Positions 1 to 11,702 of a stretch of DNA of 64,000 nt are shown piece by piece. Origin of the DNA: a bacterium (GTDB lineage Bacteria; Cyanobacteriota; Sericytochromatia; S15B-MN24; UBA4093); NCBI GenBank assembly GCA_017744355.1, contig JAGIBK010000006.1, forward strand, positions 1 to 64,000, written 5' to 3'. Within the stretch, counting starts at the first letter, position 1, and each line of letters starts with the position of its first letter. Both the position numbers and the translations under genes were made by a program. The notes beneath the pieces are model-generated. The model made no database searches and was not told the DNA's origin. It worked only from the letters and a program-made list of their open reading frames with translations.

Positions 1-1
1 C

Positions 2-1540
<1,539 letters not shown>

Positions 1541-1544
<4 letters not shown>

Positions 1545-2335
1545 AAGTCGTCATTCTCGCGGGTGGCCTCGGCACGCGGCTGAGTGAAGAAACGGACGTG
1601 AAGCCGAAGCCGATGGTCACCATCGGCGGCAAGCCCATTATCTGGCACATCATGAAGCTCTATTCGAGCTTCGGCTTCAACGATTTCGTGATCTGCCTCG
1701 GGTACAAAGGCTACGTCATCAAAGAGTACTTCGCCAATTACTTCCTACACATGAGCGACGTGACGCTGGACCTGGTCAACAATCGCATGGAGATCCACCA
1801 GAACTCCGCCGAGCCGTGGCGCGTCACCCTGGTCGATACCGGCATCGACACGATGACCGGTGGGCGCGTCAAGCGAATTCAGCCTTATATTGGTGACGAG
1901 CCCTTCATGCTGACCTACGGCGACGGCGTCGCGAACGTGGACCTCCACGCGCTCGTCGCCTTCCATCAAGCCCAGGGCAAGCATTGCACCATCACGGCAG
2001 TCCAGCCCCCGGGCCGCTTTGGGGCGCTGGACCTGGACCCAACCGGCTGCGTGCAATCGTTCCAGGAAAAACCAGCGGGTGATGGCAGCTGGATCAACGG
2101 CGGCTTCTTCGTCATGCAACCGGAAGTGTTCGACTACATCGAGGACGACACGACGATCTTGGAGCGAGCCCCCCTCGAGGGCCTGACCCAGGCTGGGCAA
2201 CTCGCCGCCTTCCGTCACCACGGCTTCTGGCAACCGATGGACACCCTCCGGGATAAGCAGCATCTCGAAAGTCTCTGGAACGAGGGCGGGGCCCCTTGGA
2301 AGCGCTGGGATGAGCGGCCGAGGGTCGCACAATGA
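1541..2335 (+). CDS. rfbF: Glucose-1-phosphate cytidylyltransferase
   Basis: A 264-residue nucleotidyltransferase that makes CDP-glucose from CTP and glucose 1-phosphate, the entry to CDP-3,6-dideoxyhexoses. It begins [17 protein letters not shown], the CTP-binding signature, followed by [13 protein letters not shown] with the catalytic Lys; [13 protein letters not shown] and [10 protein letters not shown] are RfbF-type segments. The likely start is TTG at 1541, preceded by GGGAGG at 1529-1534; it overlaps the fcl stop as TTGA, so translation is coupled. The next gene starts inside its TGA (ATGA). A longer in-frame start exists but would add about 21 residues without homology-like character. 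Confidence 0.94.
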
Positions 2336-3459
2336 CGGGATTCGCCGATTCCTACCGCGGAAAGACCGTCTTCATCACCGGCCATACGGGCTTCAAGGGG
2401 AGCTGGCTCGCCCTCTGGTTGACCCGTCTGGGGGCCAAGGTGGTGGGCTACGCGCTCCCCCCCTCGGGCGAGCAAACCCTGTTCGAGGACCTGCGTCTGG
2501 CCGAACTCGTCACGCACATCGTGGGCGACGTGCGCGATCGCAACGTCCTGGCGCAGGCCATGCAGACCCATCGGCCGGACGTGGTCTTCCACCTCGCTGC
2601 CCAGTCGCTGGTCCGTCCTTCCTACGCCGAGCCAGTCGAAACCTTCGAGACCAACGTCATGGGCACGGTGAACCTCCTGGAGGCCGTGCGGCAGACCTCC
2701 TCGGTCCGCGCCTGTGTCGTCGTCACCAGCGACAAGTGCTACGAGAACCGCGAGTGGATCTACGCCTACCGCGAAAACGACGCCATGGGGGGCTTCGACC
2801 CCTACAGCGCCTCCAAGGGCTGCGCCGAGCTGGTCACGTCGTCCTATCGGCGCTCCTACTTCCCGCCGGAAAGCCACGCCGTCCATGGCGTCGGCCTGGC
2901 CTCGGTCCGGGCCGGCAACGTGATCGGCGGGGGCGACTGGGCCGTGGATCGCATCGTCCCCGACTGCATGCGGGCCCTGATGAACGAGCAGGCGATCCAG
3001 GTTCGAAACCCGTCGGCCATCCGCCCCTGGCAGCACGTCCTGGAGCCGCTCGCCGGCTACCTCTGGCTTGGAAGCCGCCTGCTTCAGAACGCCCCTACCT
3101 ACTCGGAAGGCTGGAACTTCGGGCCCCATGGGACGAGCAACATCACCGTCCAGGCGATCGTCGAGGCCATCCTTCAGCGCTGGGGGAGCGGCTCCTGGGT
3201 TCGCCCGGTCGAATCCGAAGCGCCGCATGAGGCTCACTTCCTGAAGCTGGACATCACCAAGGCGGTCAACGCGCTTGGTTGGCAGCCAGTCTTCGACATC
3301 AACGCCACGATCGACGCCGTGGTCGATTGGTATGCCGCCTACCACCACGACGCGCATCTGGACGTGCGAGCCTTCACCCTCCGTCAAATCGAAGCCTATG
3401 AGCGCACCGCAGCCCAGCAAGGCCTAGCCTGGGCTCCAGCCCCCTGCGAGGTACCATGA
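2332..3459 (+). CDS. rfbG: CDP-glucose 4,6-dehydratase
   Basis: A 375-residue extended SDR that dehydrates CDP-glucose to CDP-4-keto-6-deoxyglucose with a bound NAD. Visible are the cofactor loop GHTGFKG followed by [36 protein letters not shown] and the catalytic YxxxK as YSASK. The [19 protein letters not shown] segment is characteristic of this enzyme. Length equals the usual 355-375. It lies between rfbF and rfbH, each junction being a 4-base ATGA-type overlap, so the three form one translationally coupled block. Confidence 0.96.
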   Translation: MTGFADSYRGKTVFITGHTGFKGSWLALWLTRLGAKVVGYALPPSGEQTLFEDLRLAELVTHIVGDVRDRNVLAQAMQTHRPDVVFHLAAQSLVRPSYAEPVETFETNVMGTVNLLEAVRQTSSVRACVVVTSDKCYENREWIYAYRENDAMGGFDPYSASKGCAELVTSSYRRSYFPPESHAVHGVGLASVRAGNVIGGGDWAVDRIVPDCMRALMNEQAIQVRNPSAIRPWQHVLEPLAGYLWLGSRLLQNAPTYSEGWNFGPHGTSNITVQAIVEAILQRWGSGSWVRPVESEAPHEAHFLKLDITKAVNALGWQPVFDINATIDAVVDWYAAYHHDAHLDVRAFTLRQIEAYERTAAQQGLAWAPAPCEVP

Positions 3460-4823
3460 CCACTCCCGAACAACTCAAGCAAGAAATACTGGCCAAGACG
3501 GCGGAGTACTATCGCCTGGTCCATGGCTCGAAGCCCGACTTCGAGCCGGGGAAAAGCCCCGTCTCTTACGCCGGGCGCGTCTTCGACGAGCGCGAGATGA
3601 CGAACTTGGTCGACTCCGCCCTCGAGTTCTGGCTGACCTACGGGCGCTACTCGCGCCTGTTCGAGCGAGGGCTGGCCAGGTACCTGGGCCTCAAGCACTG
3701 TCTACTGGTCAACTCGGGCTCCTCGGCGAACTTGCTGGCCTTCTCCACCCTGACCTCTCCGAAGCTCGGAGATCGGCGGATCCGGCCGGGCGACGAGGTC
3801 ATTACGGTCGCGGCAGGCTTCCCCACCACCGTCTCCCCCGTCGTGCAGTACGGGGCGGTGCCGGTGTTCGTGGACGTCGAGCTGACCACGGCCAACATCG
3901 ACGTAAGCATGCTCGAGGCGGCCGTGAGCCCCAAGACCAAGGCCGTCATGCTCGCTCACACGCTCGGCAATCCCTTCGACCTGGATGCGGTCGCCGCGTT
4001 CTGCGAGAAGCACGGGCTTTGGCTGATCGAGGACAATTGCGACGCCCTGGGCTCCACCTACACCTCGCACCGCGCCCCCGGCTCGCCGGTGACCAAGCTG
4101 ACGGGCACCTTTGGCCACATCGCCACCAGCAGCTTCTATCCGCCCCACCACATGACCATGGGGGAAGGCGGGGCCGTCTACACCAACAACGACGAGCTGG
4201 CAGCCATCGCCGAGTCCATCCGCGACTGGGGCCGGGATTGCTACTGCCAATCGGGCAAGGACAACACCTGCGGCAAGCGCTTCGACCAAAGCTTCGGCGC
4301 TCTGCCCCACGGCTATGATCACAAGTACGTCTACTCTCACTTCGGCTACAACCTGAAGGTGAGCGACATGCAGGCCGCGGTGGGCTATGCCCAGCTCGAC
4401 AAGCTCCCTGATTTCGGCGAGGCGCGGCGCCGCAACTTCAAGGCGCTCCATGCCGCCCTCTCGAAGTTCGAGGACGTGCTGCAACTGCCCCAAGCCACAC
4501 CTCACAGCGACCCGAGCTGGTTCGGCTTCCTCATGCTCGTGAAGCCCGGCGCTCCCTTCACCCGGCGTGAGATCGTCTCCCACCTGGAGTCCAAGCGGAT
4601 CCAGACGCGGATGCTCTTCGCCGGCAACCTCATCAAGCAGCCCTGCTTCGACGAGATGCGCCGCACGCAAACCGGCTACCGGGTGGTCGGAGAGCTTACG
4701 AACACGGATCTCATCATGGAGAACGCCTTCCTGGTCGGGGTCTATCCCGGCATGACCGACGACCACCTCGCCTACATCGCCCAGAGCATCGAGGACTTCA
4801 TCCGGGTGGGGATCAAGGCATGA
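3456..4823 (+). CDS. rfbH: CDP-4-keto-6-deoxyglucose 3-dehydrase (E1)
   Basis: A 455-residue PLP- and [2Fe-2S]-dependent dehydrase (DdhC/E1 family) that removes the C3 hydroxyl of CDP-4-keto-6-deoxyglucose. It has the aminotransferase fold, but the lysine that normally binds PLP is replaced by His in [15 protein letters not shown] (about residue 230), the hallmark of this family. The three clustered cysteines in [14 protein letters not shown] (about residues 262-272) are the expected iron-sulfur ligands. NSGSSANLL binds the PLP phosphate. The electron-transferring reductase partner (E3, DdhD) is not encoded nearby, so it must lie outside the window or be supplied by another reductase. Confidence 0.96.
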   Translation: MTTPEQLKQEILAKTAEYYRLVHGSKPDFEPGKSPVSYAGRVFDEREMTNLVDSALEFWLTYGRYSRLFERGLARYLGLKHCLLVNSGSSANLLAFSTLTSPKLGDRRIRPGDEVITVAAGFPTTVSPVVQYGAVPVFVDVELTTANIDVSMLEAAVSPKTKAVMLAHTLGNPFDLDAVAAFCEKHGLWLIEDNCDALGSTYTSHRAPGSPVTKLTGTFGHIATSSFYPPHHMTMGEGGAVYTNNDELAAIAESIRDWGRDCYCQSGKDNTCGKRFDQSFGALPHGYDHKYVYSHFGYNLKVSDMQAAVGYAQLDKLPDFGEARRRNFKALHAALSKFEDVLQLPQATPHSDPSWFGFLMLVKPGAPFTRREIVSHLESKRIQTRMLFAGNLIKQPCFDEMRRTQTGYRVVGELTNTDLIMENAFLVGVYPGMTDDHLAYIAQSIEDFIRVGIKA

Positions 4824-5737
4824 CCCGTGTGCTCGTGACGGGCGCCACGGGCTACGTCGGCAGCCGCCTCGTCCAGCGCCTGGTCGCGTCGGAGGCGTAT
4901 CAGGTCTCCGTCCTGGTACGCCCGACGTCCGACCTGACGCGCCTGGGCAAGGCGCGAGAAGCGGTGCAGATCCTGCCGACCGAAGGGGACGTTTCAAGCC
5001 TCACCCAGGCGATGAAAGAGGCTCGGCCCGAGGCGGTCGTGCATCTCGCGTCCCTGTATCTGAGCCAGCATACGCCCGCTGACGTGGGTCCCCTCGTGGA
5101 TTCGAACGTGCGTTTCGGCGCTTGCTTGCTGGAGGCGATGGTCCAGGCGGGGGTGACCCGCCTCCTCAATACCGGCACGGCCTGGGAGACCATGGACGGC
5201 CCCCCGGACTATCGGCCCGCCTGCTTGTACGCCGCGACCAAACGCGCCTTCGACGCCCTCTTGTGCTTCTACGAAGACGCCTACGACCTGCGCAGCCTGA
5301 CGCTCAAGCTCTACGACACCTACGGCCCTGACGACTGGCGCCCGAAGCTGTTTTCCCTGTTGAAGCGAAGCGTCGCCTCCGGCGAGTCGATCCCCTTTTC
5401 GCCGGGTGAGCAGCTCCTCGACCTCACGCACGTCGACGACCTGACGGACGCCTTCGAGCGCGGCATCCGCTCCCTTTGCTCGGCAGATGCCCCTCGCCAT
5501 CGCGAGCTCCACGTCGGCTCCGGAAAAGGGCGATCGCTCAAGGAGATCGTGAGCCTGTTCGAATCGGTCGGCGGCGTCAAAGCCAACCTCCAGTGGGGGG
5601 CTCGCCCTTACCGCGACCGGGAAGTCATGCGCGCGGTCGCGGACCCGAGCGAGGCGCGGACCGTGCTTGGATGGGAAGCTCGAATCGACCTGCGCGAAGG
5701 GATTCGCGCCGCATTTTTTCAGGAGACGGACCGATGA
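4820..5737 (+). CDS. NAD-dependent epimerase/dehydratase, probable CDP-3,6-dideoxyhexose synthase
   Basis: A 305-residue extended SDR beginning [15 protein letters not shown] (Rossmann GxxGxxG) with the catalytic pair in YAATK and a TGTAW segment at the Ser/Thr position. Its place directly after rfbFGH, with an ATGA overlap, suggests that it acts on the CDP-3,6-dideoxy-4-ketohexose, as the C4 reductases RfbJ (abequose) and RfbS (paratose) do. The sequence alone does not tell which epimer it makes, or whether it is instead a C2 epimerase. The next gene starts inside its TGA. Confidence 0.75.
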   Translation: MTRVLVTGATGYVGSRLVQRLVASEAYQVSVLVRPTSDLTRLGKAREAVQILPTEGDVSSLTQAMKEARPEAVVHLASLYLSQHTPADVGPLVDSNVRFGACLLEAMVQAGVTRLLNTGTAWETMDGPPDYRPACLYAATKRAFDALLCFYEDAYDLRSLTLKLYDTYGPDDWRPKLFSLLKRSVASGESIPFSPGEQLLDLTHVDDLTDAFERGIRSLCSADAPRHRELHVGSGKGRSLKEIVSLFESVGGVKANLQWGARPYRDREVMRAVADPSEARTVLGWEARIDLREGIRAAFFQETDR

Positions 5738-6180
5738 TTGAAGGCGTCAAGATCACCCCGCTGCGTCAGATCGTCGACGAGCGCGGCAAAATCATGCACA
5801 TGCTGCGCGCGGACGCGGCGCACTTCGAGCAGTTCGGCGAGATCTACTTCTCCATGGTGCACCAAGGGGCCATCAAGGCCTGGCACATCCATCAGGAGAT
5901 GACCCTCAACTACGCGGTACCGGTCGGCAAGATCAAGATGGTGCTCTACGACGATCGCGAAGACTCCCCCACCAGGGGCAAACTGATGGAGCTCTTCCTG
6001 GGCCCCGATCAGTACCAGCTGGTGACCGTCCCGCCGATGGTGTGGAACGGCTTCAAGGGGATCGCCCCGGACAGCCTCGTGGCGAACTGCGCCACGCATC
6101 CCCATCGGCCGGACGAGATCGATCGCCTGGATCCTTTCAGCCCGAAGATTCCCTACGACTGGGCCATCAAGCATGGATGA
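5734..6180 (+). CDS. RmlC-like cupin, sugar-nucleotide epimerase family
   Basis: A 148-residue protein of the dTDP-4-dehydrorhamnose 3,5-epimerase family: KAWHIHQEMT holds the catalytic His region, followed by NYAVPVGKIKMVLYDDRED and SPTRGKLMELFLG, the RmlC core strands. It is shorter than RmlC (about 180) and no rmlA, rmlB or rmlD genes are present, so its substrate is probably a CDP- or GDP-linked 4-keto sugar from the preceding genes (inference). The ATG at 5734 has AGGAG at 5721-5725 upstream and overlaps the SDR stop; in-frame codons further upstream lie inside the SDR gene. Confidence 0.8.
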   Translation: MIEGVKITPLRQIVDERGKIMHMLRADAAHFEQFGEIYFSMVHQGAIKAWHIHQEMTLNYAVPVGKIKMVLYDDREDSPTRGKLMELFLGPDQYQLVTVPPMVWNGFKGIAPDSLVANCATHPHRPDEIDRLDPFSPKIPYDWAIKHG

Positions 6181-6201
6181 CGCAGGCCGGGGAGAGGCCC
6201 G

Positions 6202-7797
6202 ATGAGCCGCCGACGCATCGCCCAGGGCATTTCCGCCTCCTGGGTCCGGTTCGGGGTCTCGATCGCCGTCGGCCTCTTCCAGCTTCCGATCCTGTACGCG
6301 AACCTGAGCAAGCCGGCCCTCGGGCTGTACCTGCTCTTCTTCACCGTCTCGGCCTTCCTGTCCCTCGTGGACCTCGGCCTCGGGAGCGTCCTCGGGCGCG
6401 CCGTTTCGTACGTGAAAGGGAAAGCCGACGCCGCAGCCGGCGAGGACGGGCTCGCCGGATACCGATCCGCCAGCATCAGCGACATGGTCTGGTCGGGCTT
6501 CGCCGCGTACGGGATCAGCAGCCTGGTGATGTTCGGAGTGGGCCTGGGGATCGGCCCCGCCCTCATCGCGTCCGCGGGGCTGCCCGCCGGGCTTCAGGCC
6601 GAAGCTTGGCTCGCCTGGGTCCTCTTCTTGGCGGGTGTCTCCTGCAACCTCCTGAGCGCGGTCCCCTTCTCGTGCCTGAACGGCTTCGGGGACGTCGGCT
6701 GGGAGCAGGCCTCGCGCACGGTCCTCCAGGTCGTCAGGCTCGCGGGGATCGCCGCGATCGCGCCCCAGACCCACAGCATCGCAGCGCTCTGCGCGCTCGA
6801 TCTCGCGCTCAACGTCGCCTCGATCGCGGGCAGCCTGCTGCTTCTCAAGCTGCGCCACCGACAGGCGCTCTCCGAGCCGGGCCGGGCGCGCGGATGGTTG
6901 ATGAAGCGCATGGTCACCGAAGCCACCCCCGTCTTCGTCACCCGGCTCGGGGCGCTGATGATCCTCGAGACGACGCCGCTCGTGGTCGCGGCGACCAGAG
7001 GGGTCGCGAGCGTGCCGGACTTCATGGCCCTCAAGCAGCTCTCCTCTTTCGGGCTCGCGCTCCCCAACGCCATTCCCGTCGCGGTCGCCCCCTTTGCCAC
7101 CGCCGCCTTCTCCGCCGGGGACCACCAGAAAGTCCGGGAGTACCACGGGTTCGCCACGCGGCTCTCGCTCGTCCTGGCGATGCTCTGGCTTGTCGGTTTC
7201 CTGGTCTGGGCGCCGAGCCTGACCGACTTCTGGCTGGGGAAAGGCCACTTCCTGGGCTACGCGGTGGCCGCCCCGCTGGCCATCGCGGCCCTGCTCGAGG
7301 CGCACCACAGCGCCCATGGCTACTTCGCCTGGAGCACCGGCAAATGGCCGTTCGCACCCTGGGCGATCGCCGGCGGGGTCCTCACCCTCGGCTTCTCCAT
7401 AGCGGGCGGCCACGTCCTGGGCCTGGGCGGCATTGCGCTGGGCGGGCTGCTCGCGCAGCTCTTTACCAACAACTGGTACACGATCTACTACACCTTGCGC
7501 CGCCTGGATCTCCGCGTGAGCGACTACCTGCGCCACTCGCTGGCACCGGTCCTGCTGCAGGGGATCCTGCTCGCCTGTGTCGCCGCCGGCTCGGCCCACT
7601 GGCTCGGCGGAGCGTGGGCGTCCGGGTGGAGCCTGCGGGGTGTCGAGGGCGGCAAGCTCGTCTCGATGCTGCTCGGCGGGTTTACGACCACGCTGGTGTG
7701 CGGGCTCACCAGCTGGCACCTGATCCTGACGGCGAACGAGCGCCAGCTTCTACGCACCGCCTTGCTCCGAGGCCGTCCCACGGAGGCGCGCTCCTGA
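6202..7797 (+). CDS. Polysaccharide flippase (Wzx/MATE-like)
   Basis: A 531-residue integral membrane protein with about 12-14 hydrophobic segments spread over the whole length and a basic N-terminus (MSRRR), resembling Wzx-type oligosaccharide flippases of the MOP superfamily. The family moves undecaprenyl-linked repeat units across the inner membrane. Position in the middle of the sugar-nucleotide and glycosyltransferase genes supports this role. No Wzy polymerase or Wzz-like chain-length protein is visible in this window, so the polymerising genes would lie to the left, or the product is made by another route. TGA overlaps the next start (TGATG). Confidence 0.85.
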   Translation: MSRRRIAQGISASWVRFGVSIAVGLFQLPILYANLSKPALGLYLLFFTVSAFLSLVDLGLGSVLGRAVSYVKGKADAAAGEDGLAGYRSASISDMVWSGFAAYGISSLVMFGVGLGIGPALIASAGLPAGLQAEAWLAWVLFLAGVSCNLLSAVPFSCLNGFGDVGWEQASRTVLQVVRLAGIAAIAPQTHSIAALCALDLALNVASIAGSLLLLKLRHRQALSEPGRARGWLMKRMVTEATPVFVTRLGALMILETTPLVVAATRGVASVPDFMALKQLSSFGLALPNAIPVAVAPFATAAFSAGDHQKVREYHGFATRLSLVLAMLWLVGFLVWAPSLTDFWLGKGHFLGYAVAAPLAIAALLEAHHSAHGYFAWSTGKWPFAPWAIAGGVLTLGFSIAGGHVLGLGGIALGGLLAQLFTNNWYTIYYTLRRLDLRVSDYLRHSLAPVLLQGILLACVAAGSAHWLGGAWASGWSLRGVEGGKLVSMLLGGFTTTLVCGLTSWHLILTANERQLLRTALLRGRPTEARS

Positions 7798-8879
7798 TGC
7801 CCCCCACGCGGATCACGGTGGGCATCCCCACCTTCAACCGAGCAAACTATCTCTCCCAGGCGGTCGAGAGCGTCTTGGCCCAGGACTTCGAAGACTTCGA
7901 GCTGCTGGTCGTGGACAACGCCTCCACCGACCACACCCCCGAGGTGATGGAGGCCTTCGTGCGACGCGACGCCCGGGTGCGCTACGTCCGCAACGCGGCG
8001 AACCTTGGCATGGGTGGCAACTGGTGGCGCCTCGTAGATCTGGCGCACCATGCCTACCTCAAGATGCTGATGGACGACGACCTGCTGAAGCCCGGGTGCC
8101 TGTCGGCCTTCGACCGCGCCATCGATCAGGCCCCCACGGCAAGCCTGATCGCGAGCCTCTCGGATCTGGTCGACGACCGCGGGACCGTGATCAGCCGCCA
8201 CTCGGCGCGCTACGCGCCGGACGCCCTGGTGCCCGGGGCCGTCATGCTGCGCTTCCTCTTGCGCTGGACCAACCAGATCGGCTGCCCGACCAACGTCATG
8301 TTCAAGCGCGACGCGCTCTTGCCCTACGCCGAGGCGGTCTGGCGCGACGCGCCAAACAGCTGGTCTCCCGATTTCGAGATGATGGGGCGGGTGCTGCGTC
8401 ACGGCGACTTCCTGTGCATCAACCAGGTGCTCGCCTCCATCCGGCATCACCCGGGTAGCCTCACCGCCTCGATGGCAGAAGTGCAGATGCAGGAGGCCGA
8501 GTGGCGCGTCCTGCGGCAGCTGGCGCAGGACACGGGGGACGGCCCCGAAGCCGACGCCTGGGCCGAGCTGCATGCGGCCCGCACTGCCTTCGTCCGTGGT
8601 CTCGCCGTCTTCTACCGGGGGGATCTGCGCCTGGCGCGCACCTTCCTCGGACGCTGGGCCGGGTCCCCCATGGCGCTGCGGGCCAGCAAGATGGCGCTCG
8701 CCCACTCCAGGGGACGGGTGCTGATCCCGCCCGGCTTGCTGAAGCTCGCGCTTCGGGCCCGCAGGGCTCCTCGCGCCTCGAGCCCTCTCGCTCTGCCTCT
8801 CACCCTGCCGTTTCGCTACCAGGAGATGGAAAGGGACTGGCATCGCCTGATGCCGCTTCAGGGAGACGCCCATGGTTGA
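7797..8879 (+). CDS. Family 2 glycosyltransferase
   Basis: A 360-residue GT-A fold enzyme. RITVGIPTFNRANYLSQAVE is the N-terminal nucleotide-binding strand, VVDNASTDHTPE the second conserved motif, and LMMDDD-type acidic residues (MDDDLL near residues 92-96) the metal-binding DxD. The C-terminal third is basic and Arg-rich. It should transfer a sugar from an NDP donor to a lipid-linked oligosaccharide at the cytoplasmic face of the inner membrane; donor and linkage cannot be read from sequence. The ATG at 7797 overlaps the flippase stop and is chosen over much longer upstream reading that lies inside the flippase. Confidence 0.9.
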   Translation: MPPTRITVGIPTFNRANYLSQAVESVLAQDFEDFELLVVDNASTDHTPEVMEAFVRRDARVRYVRNAANLGMGGNWWRLVDLAHHAYLKMLMDDDLLKPGCLSAFDRAIDQAPTASLIASLSDLVDDRGTVISRHSARYAPDALVPGAVMLRFLLRWTNQIGCPTNVMFKRDALLPYAEAVWRDAPNSWSPDFEMMGRVLRHGDFLCINQVLASIRHHPGSLTASMAEVQMQEAEWRVLRQLAQDTGDGPEADAWAELHAARTAFVRGLAVFYRGDLRLARTFLGRWAGSPMALRASKMALAHSRGRVLIPPGLLKLALRARRAPRASSPLALPLTLPFRYQEMERDWHRLMPLQGDAHG

Positions 8880-9810
8880 TATCTCCGTCTGCATCCCCAC
8901 CTATAACCGCTTCTCTCTTGTTCAGCGGGCTGCCGAAAGCGTGCTCCTGCAAGAAGGCGTGAGCTTCGACCTGCTGATCTCGGACAACTGCTCCAGCGAC
9001 GGCAGCTGGGAGCAGCTCGAGCGCTGGGCCGCGGCGCGCCCGATGGTGCGCCTGCGCCGCAACCCCGAGAACCTGGGATGGGCCGGCAACCTCAACGCCT
9101 GCCTGAAAGAAGCGACCGGTCGATACGTCCTGATGCTGTGCGATGACGACGAGCTGCTGCCCGGCATGCTGCAGGCGGCCGTCGGTTTCCTCGACCGCCA
9201 TCCCTCGGCCGGCCTGGTCCATACCGCCGGCTGGACCGTTGGGCTGGACGGGTCGGCCACGCTGACGCAGACAGGGGATCCCCCCCTGCTGACGGGTGGC
9301 GATCAGGCCTTGCGCAAGATCGCCTTGCAGAACAACCTGCTCTTCTCCTCGGTCGTCGTCCGGCGAGACGTCTACGAGGCCGTGGGCGACTTCACGGACA
9401 CCTGCTCAGCCGATTGGGAGATGTGGGCCCGCATCGCGCGCAGCCACGATCTCGGCTACATCTCCGAGCCCCTGATGCGCTATTATCAACACCGCCTGTC
9501 CAAGGCTCCGCTCGATCGTTACGAGACGGATTGGACCCTGCTGGCAGAGAGGATCCTCTCGTATTTTCCGCCGACTCACGTGCCGGCGATGCGCCGGGCG
9601 ATCTTCGACGAGGTGGGCAACGGGCTCTGGTCGCTGGGGCGCCAAGCCTTGCGTCAGAAGGAATTCAAGCGCGGGGGGGCCTTCATCGCCGCGGCCCTTC
9701 GCCACCAGCGCCCCACCGCCTGGTGCCGGCAGCTCGCCAAGACGGTGAGCGCAGGCTTCCGGTCGCGCGGCGCGTTGTCCGCGACGGATCCCCATGAAAC
9801 CTTTGTCTGA
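8872..9810 (+). CDS. Family 2 glycosyltransferase
   Basis: A 312-residue GT2 enzyme. ISVCIPTYNRFSLVQRAAESV, LLISDNCSSDGSWE and LCDDDELLPG (about residues 89-98) give the nucleotide-binding strand, the second motif and the DxD. It is similar in layout to the preceding gene and may be an old paralog. The ATG lies 8 bp inside the previous gene, with GGGAGA just upstream. Substrate is not predictable from the sequence; the operon context points to O-antigen or capsule assembly. Confidence 0.9.
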   Translation: MVDISVCIPTYNRFSLVQRAAESVLLQEGVSFDLLISDNCSSDGSWEQLERWAAARPMVRLRRNPENLGWAGNLNACLKEATGRYVLMLCDDDELLPGMLQAAVGFLDRHPSAGLVHTAGWTVGLDGSATLTQTGDPPLLTGGDQALRKIALQNNLLFSSVVVRRDVYEAVGDFTDTCSADWEMWARIARSHDLGYISEPLMRYYQHRLSKAPLDRYETDWTLLAERILSYFPPTHVPAMRRAIFDEVGNGLWSLGRQALRQKEFKRGGAFIAAALRHQRPTAWCRQLAKTVSAGFRSRGALSATDPHETFV

Positions 9811-9825
9811 TTCGGGTGAGCAACC

Positions 9826-10650
9826 ATGATCACGGTCGTCATCAACACGCTGAACGAAGCGCACAACATCGCAGCCTGCATTGAAAGCGTGCGGGGCTTC
9901 GCCGACGAGGTCGTCGTCTGCGACATGCACAGCGACGATCGCACGGTGGCGATCGCCGAGTCCCTCGGCGCTCGCGTGGTTTATCACGAGCGCACGGGCT
10001 TCGTCGAGCCCGCCAGGTACTTCGCCATCTCCCAGGCCAGCCACGAATGGGTCCTGGTCCTCGATGCGGATGAGCGCTTGACTCCCCCGCTCGCCAAGAA
10101 GCTGCGCGAGCTGGCCGAAGACCCGAAGGTCGACGTGGTGTCCTTCTGGTCCTTGTTCTGGTACTTCGGCGACTGGGTGCGACACGGGGTCTTCTTCAGC
10201 GGCAAGTGGTACAAGTTCTTCCGCAAGGCGGTGTACCTGGAGACTTACAACGAGGACGAGAACTTCGTCCACCACAATTTCCGCGCCGTCCAGCAATCAC
10301 CCAACCAGGTCGCCCTGCCTTCGGCTTACCATATCGAGCACCTGGCCTACCCGACCATTGAGAAATACGTCACCAAGACCCTCGGACGGTATGCCTGCAT
10401 CGAAGCCGAACTCATGCACGAGGCCGGTCAGCGCTTTCGGCTGAGCAAGATGCTGAGCAAACCACTGCTCACCTTCATCCGAAGCTATTTCCTCTCCAAG
10501 GGGTACCGCGACGGCGTTCGCGGCCTGATCCTATCGGTGCTGTACGCAGGCTTCCAGTTCCTGATCCAAGCGAACCTGTGGTTCCTGGAAGAGGCCCACC
10601 CCACGCGTTCCTCGGCGAGTCCGACCCACGAGCCCAGCCAATTGGGCTAG
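9826..10650 (+). CDS. Family 2 glycosyltransferase, WaaE/KdtX-like
   Basis: A 274-residue GT2 protein with the pattern of the LPS-core glucosyltransferase WaaE/KdtX group: ITVVINTLNEAHNIAACIESV, DEVVVCDMHSDDRT, VLDADERL (about residues 77-83), and then a C-terminal part with FFSGKWYKFFRK, an HLAYPTIEKYV-type segment and a hydrophobic tail (GLILSVLYAGFQFLIQ) that may dip into the membrane. The group usually transfers glucose to lipid-linked or core acceptors. It lies 15 bp after the previous gene in the same operon. Confidence 0.85.
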   Translation: MITVVINTLNEAHNIAACIESVRGFADEVVVCDMHSDDRTVAIAESLGARVVYHERTGFVEPARYFAISQASHEWVLVLDADERLTPPLAKKLRELAEDPKVDVVSFWSLFWYFGDWVRHGVFFSGKWYKFFRKAVYLETYNEDENFVHHNFRAVQQSPNQVALPSAYHIEHLAYPTIEKYVTKTLGRYACIEAELMHEAGQRFRLSKMLSKPLLTFIRSYFLSKGYRDGVRGLILSVLYAGFQFLIQANLWFLEEAHPTRSSASPTHEPSQLG

Positions 10651-10739
10651 CCGCCTGCACGAAGAAAGGCAGAACACCGCACGTGCTCAGTTCAGAACTC
10701 AAAGGAAAGCTATCCCGGGCGCCGGGCGTCCTCTTCGTC

Positions 10740-11615
10740 ATGGCTATCAAGCGGCTTTTCCGATTTTGGCAACGCCTGGGGATCCACGTCGTCCCGAATC
10801 ACTTCTACGAGCCGGTTCCCGACACCCGGCAACTTGCCGAGCGCCTTTGGGAGGTCCCATCGGCTTGCGTCGGCCTGAACTGGAACGAAGCACAGCAGGT
10901 CGACCTCTTGCAGCGCCTCAGCGCAGCCTACCGCGCCGAGTACGCGCACTTTCCCTTCGACAAACCGAGCATCCCTCACGAGTACTACCTCAACAACCCT
11001 TCGTTCAAGACCGTGGACGGCGAGATGCTCTACAGCATGGTGCGCCACTTCAAACCCCGCCGCATCTTCGAAATCGGCTCGGGGAACAGCACCTACCTCT
11101 CCGCGAAGGCGCTGCTCAAGAACCAGCAAGAGACCGGCCAGTCCTGCGAGCTCACCGCCTTCGAGCCCTACCCGAACGAGGTGCTCAGGGCCGGATTCCC
11201 CGGTTTGAGCGCCTTGGTCCGCAAGCCGGTGCAAGAGATCCCCTGGCAGGAATTCTCGAAGCTGGGGGAGAACGACATCCTCTTCATCGACTCATCGCAC
11301 GTCCTCAAGATCGGCAGCGACGTTCAGTACGAGGTGCTGGAGTTGCTGCCGCGCCTGAACCCGGGGGTCATCATCCACCTGCACGACATCTTCCTGCCCG
11401 CGGAGTACCCCCGCGAATGGGTCAAGCAGCGCCAGATTTTCTGGACCGAGCAGTACCTGCTCCAGGCGTTCCTGGCCTTCAACGATAGCTTCGAGGTGCT
11501 CTGGGGGGGCAGCTACATGCACTTGAACCACCGCGACAAGCTGCAAGCAGCCTTCCCGGCCTACGATCCCGCTCGGAACTGGCCCGGGAGCATCTGGCTC
11601 CGAAAGGTCAAGTAG
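10740..11615 (+). CDS. Class I SAM-dependent methyltransferase, polysaccharide locus
   Basis: A 291-residue protein with motif I in RIFEIGSGNSTYLSAKAL and the post-I acidic residue in ELTAFEPYP; DILFIDSSHVLKIGSDVQYE and VIIHLHDIFLP are typical of the Methyltransf_24 group found in O-antigen and capsule clusters. It probably O-methylates a sugar of the polymer made by this operon. The start is uncertain: GTG at 10683 is in frame with a weak AAAGG about 13 bases upstream, but the conserved KRLFRFWQRLGIHVVPNHFY segment begins just after the ATG at 10740. It is the last gene of the polysaccharide operon. Confidence 0.8.
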   Translation: MAIKRLFRFWQRLGIHVVPNHFYEPVPDTRQLAERLWEVPSACVGLNWNEAQQVDLLQRLSAAYRAEYAHFPFDKPSIPHEYYLNNPSFKTVDGEMLYSMVRHFKPRRIFEIGSGNSTYLSAKALLKNQQETGQSCELTAFEPYPNEVLRAGFPGLSALVRKPVQEIPWQEFSKLGENDILFIDSSHVLKIGSDVQYEVLELLPRLNPGVIIHLHDIFLPAEYPREWVKQRQIFWTEQYLLQAFLAFNDSFEVLWGGSYMHLNHRDKLQAAFPAYDPARNWPGSIWLRKVK

Positions 11616-11632
11616 CGTCGCAGCGTTGAACC

Positions 11633-11671
11633 GCCCCTTCATTGCTGAGGGGCAACCCCACCTGATAAAAT
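11633..11671 (+). promoter_or_regulatory. Predicted promoter with overlapping small hairpin
   Basis: TTGCTG at 11642-11647 and TAAAAT at 11666-11671, separated by 18 bp, form a sigma-70-like promoter for the small acidic protein gene and plsC. The -35 hexamer lies in the loop of a 6-bp inverted repeat (GCCCCT 11633-11638, AGGGGC 11648-11653) that could end the preceding operon weakly; there is no T-tract. Confidence 0.5.
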
Positions 11672-11702
11672 CACCCCATCCCGCAAGTGAAAGGATTACC
11701 CC

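Noticed and set aside
5719..7719. 666-codon - strand open frame opposite the cupin and flippase genes
   Set aside because: Low-complexity Arg/Glu/Gly/Gln-rich translation with no domain; it is antisense to well-supported genes and arises from high GC at third positions.
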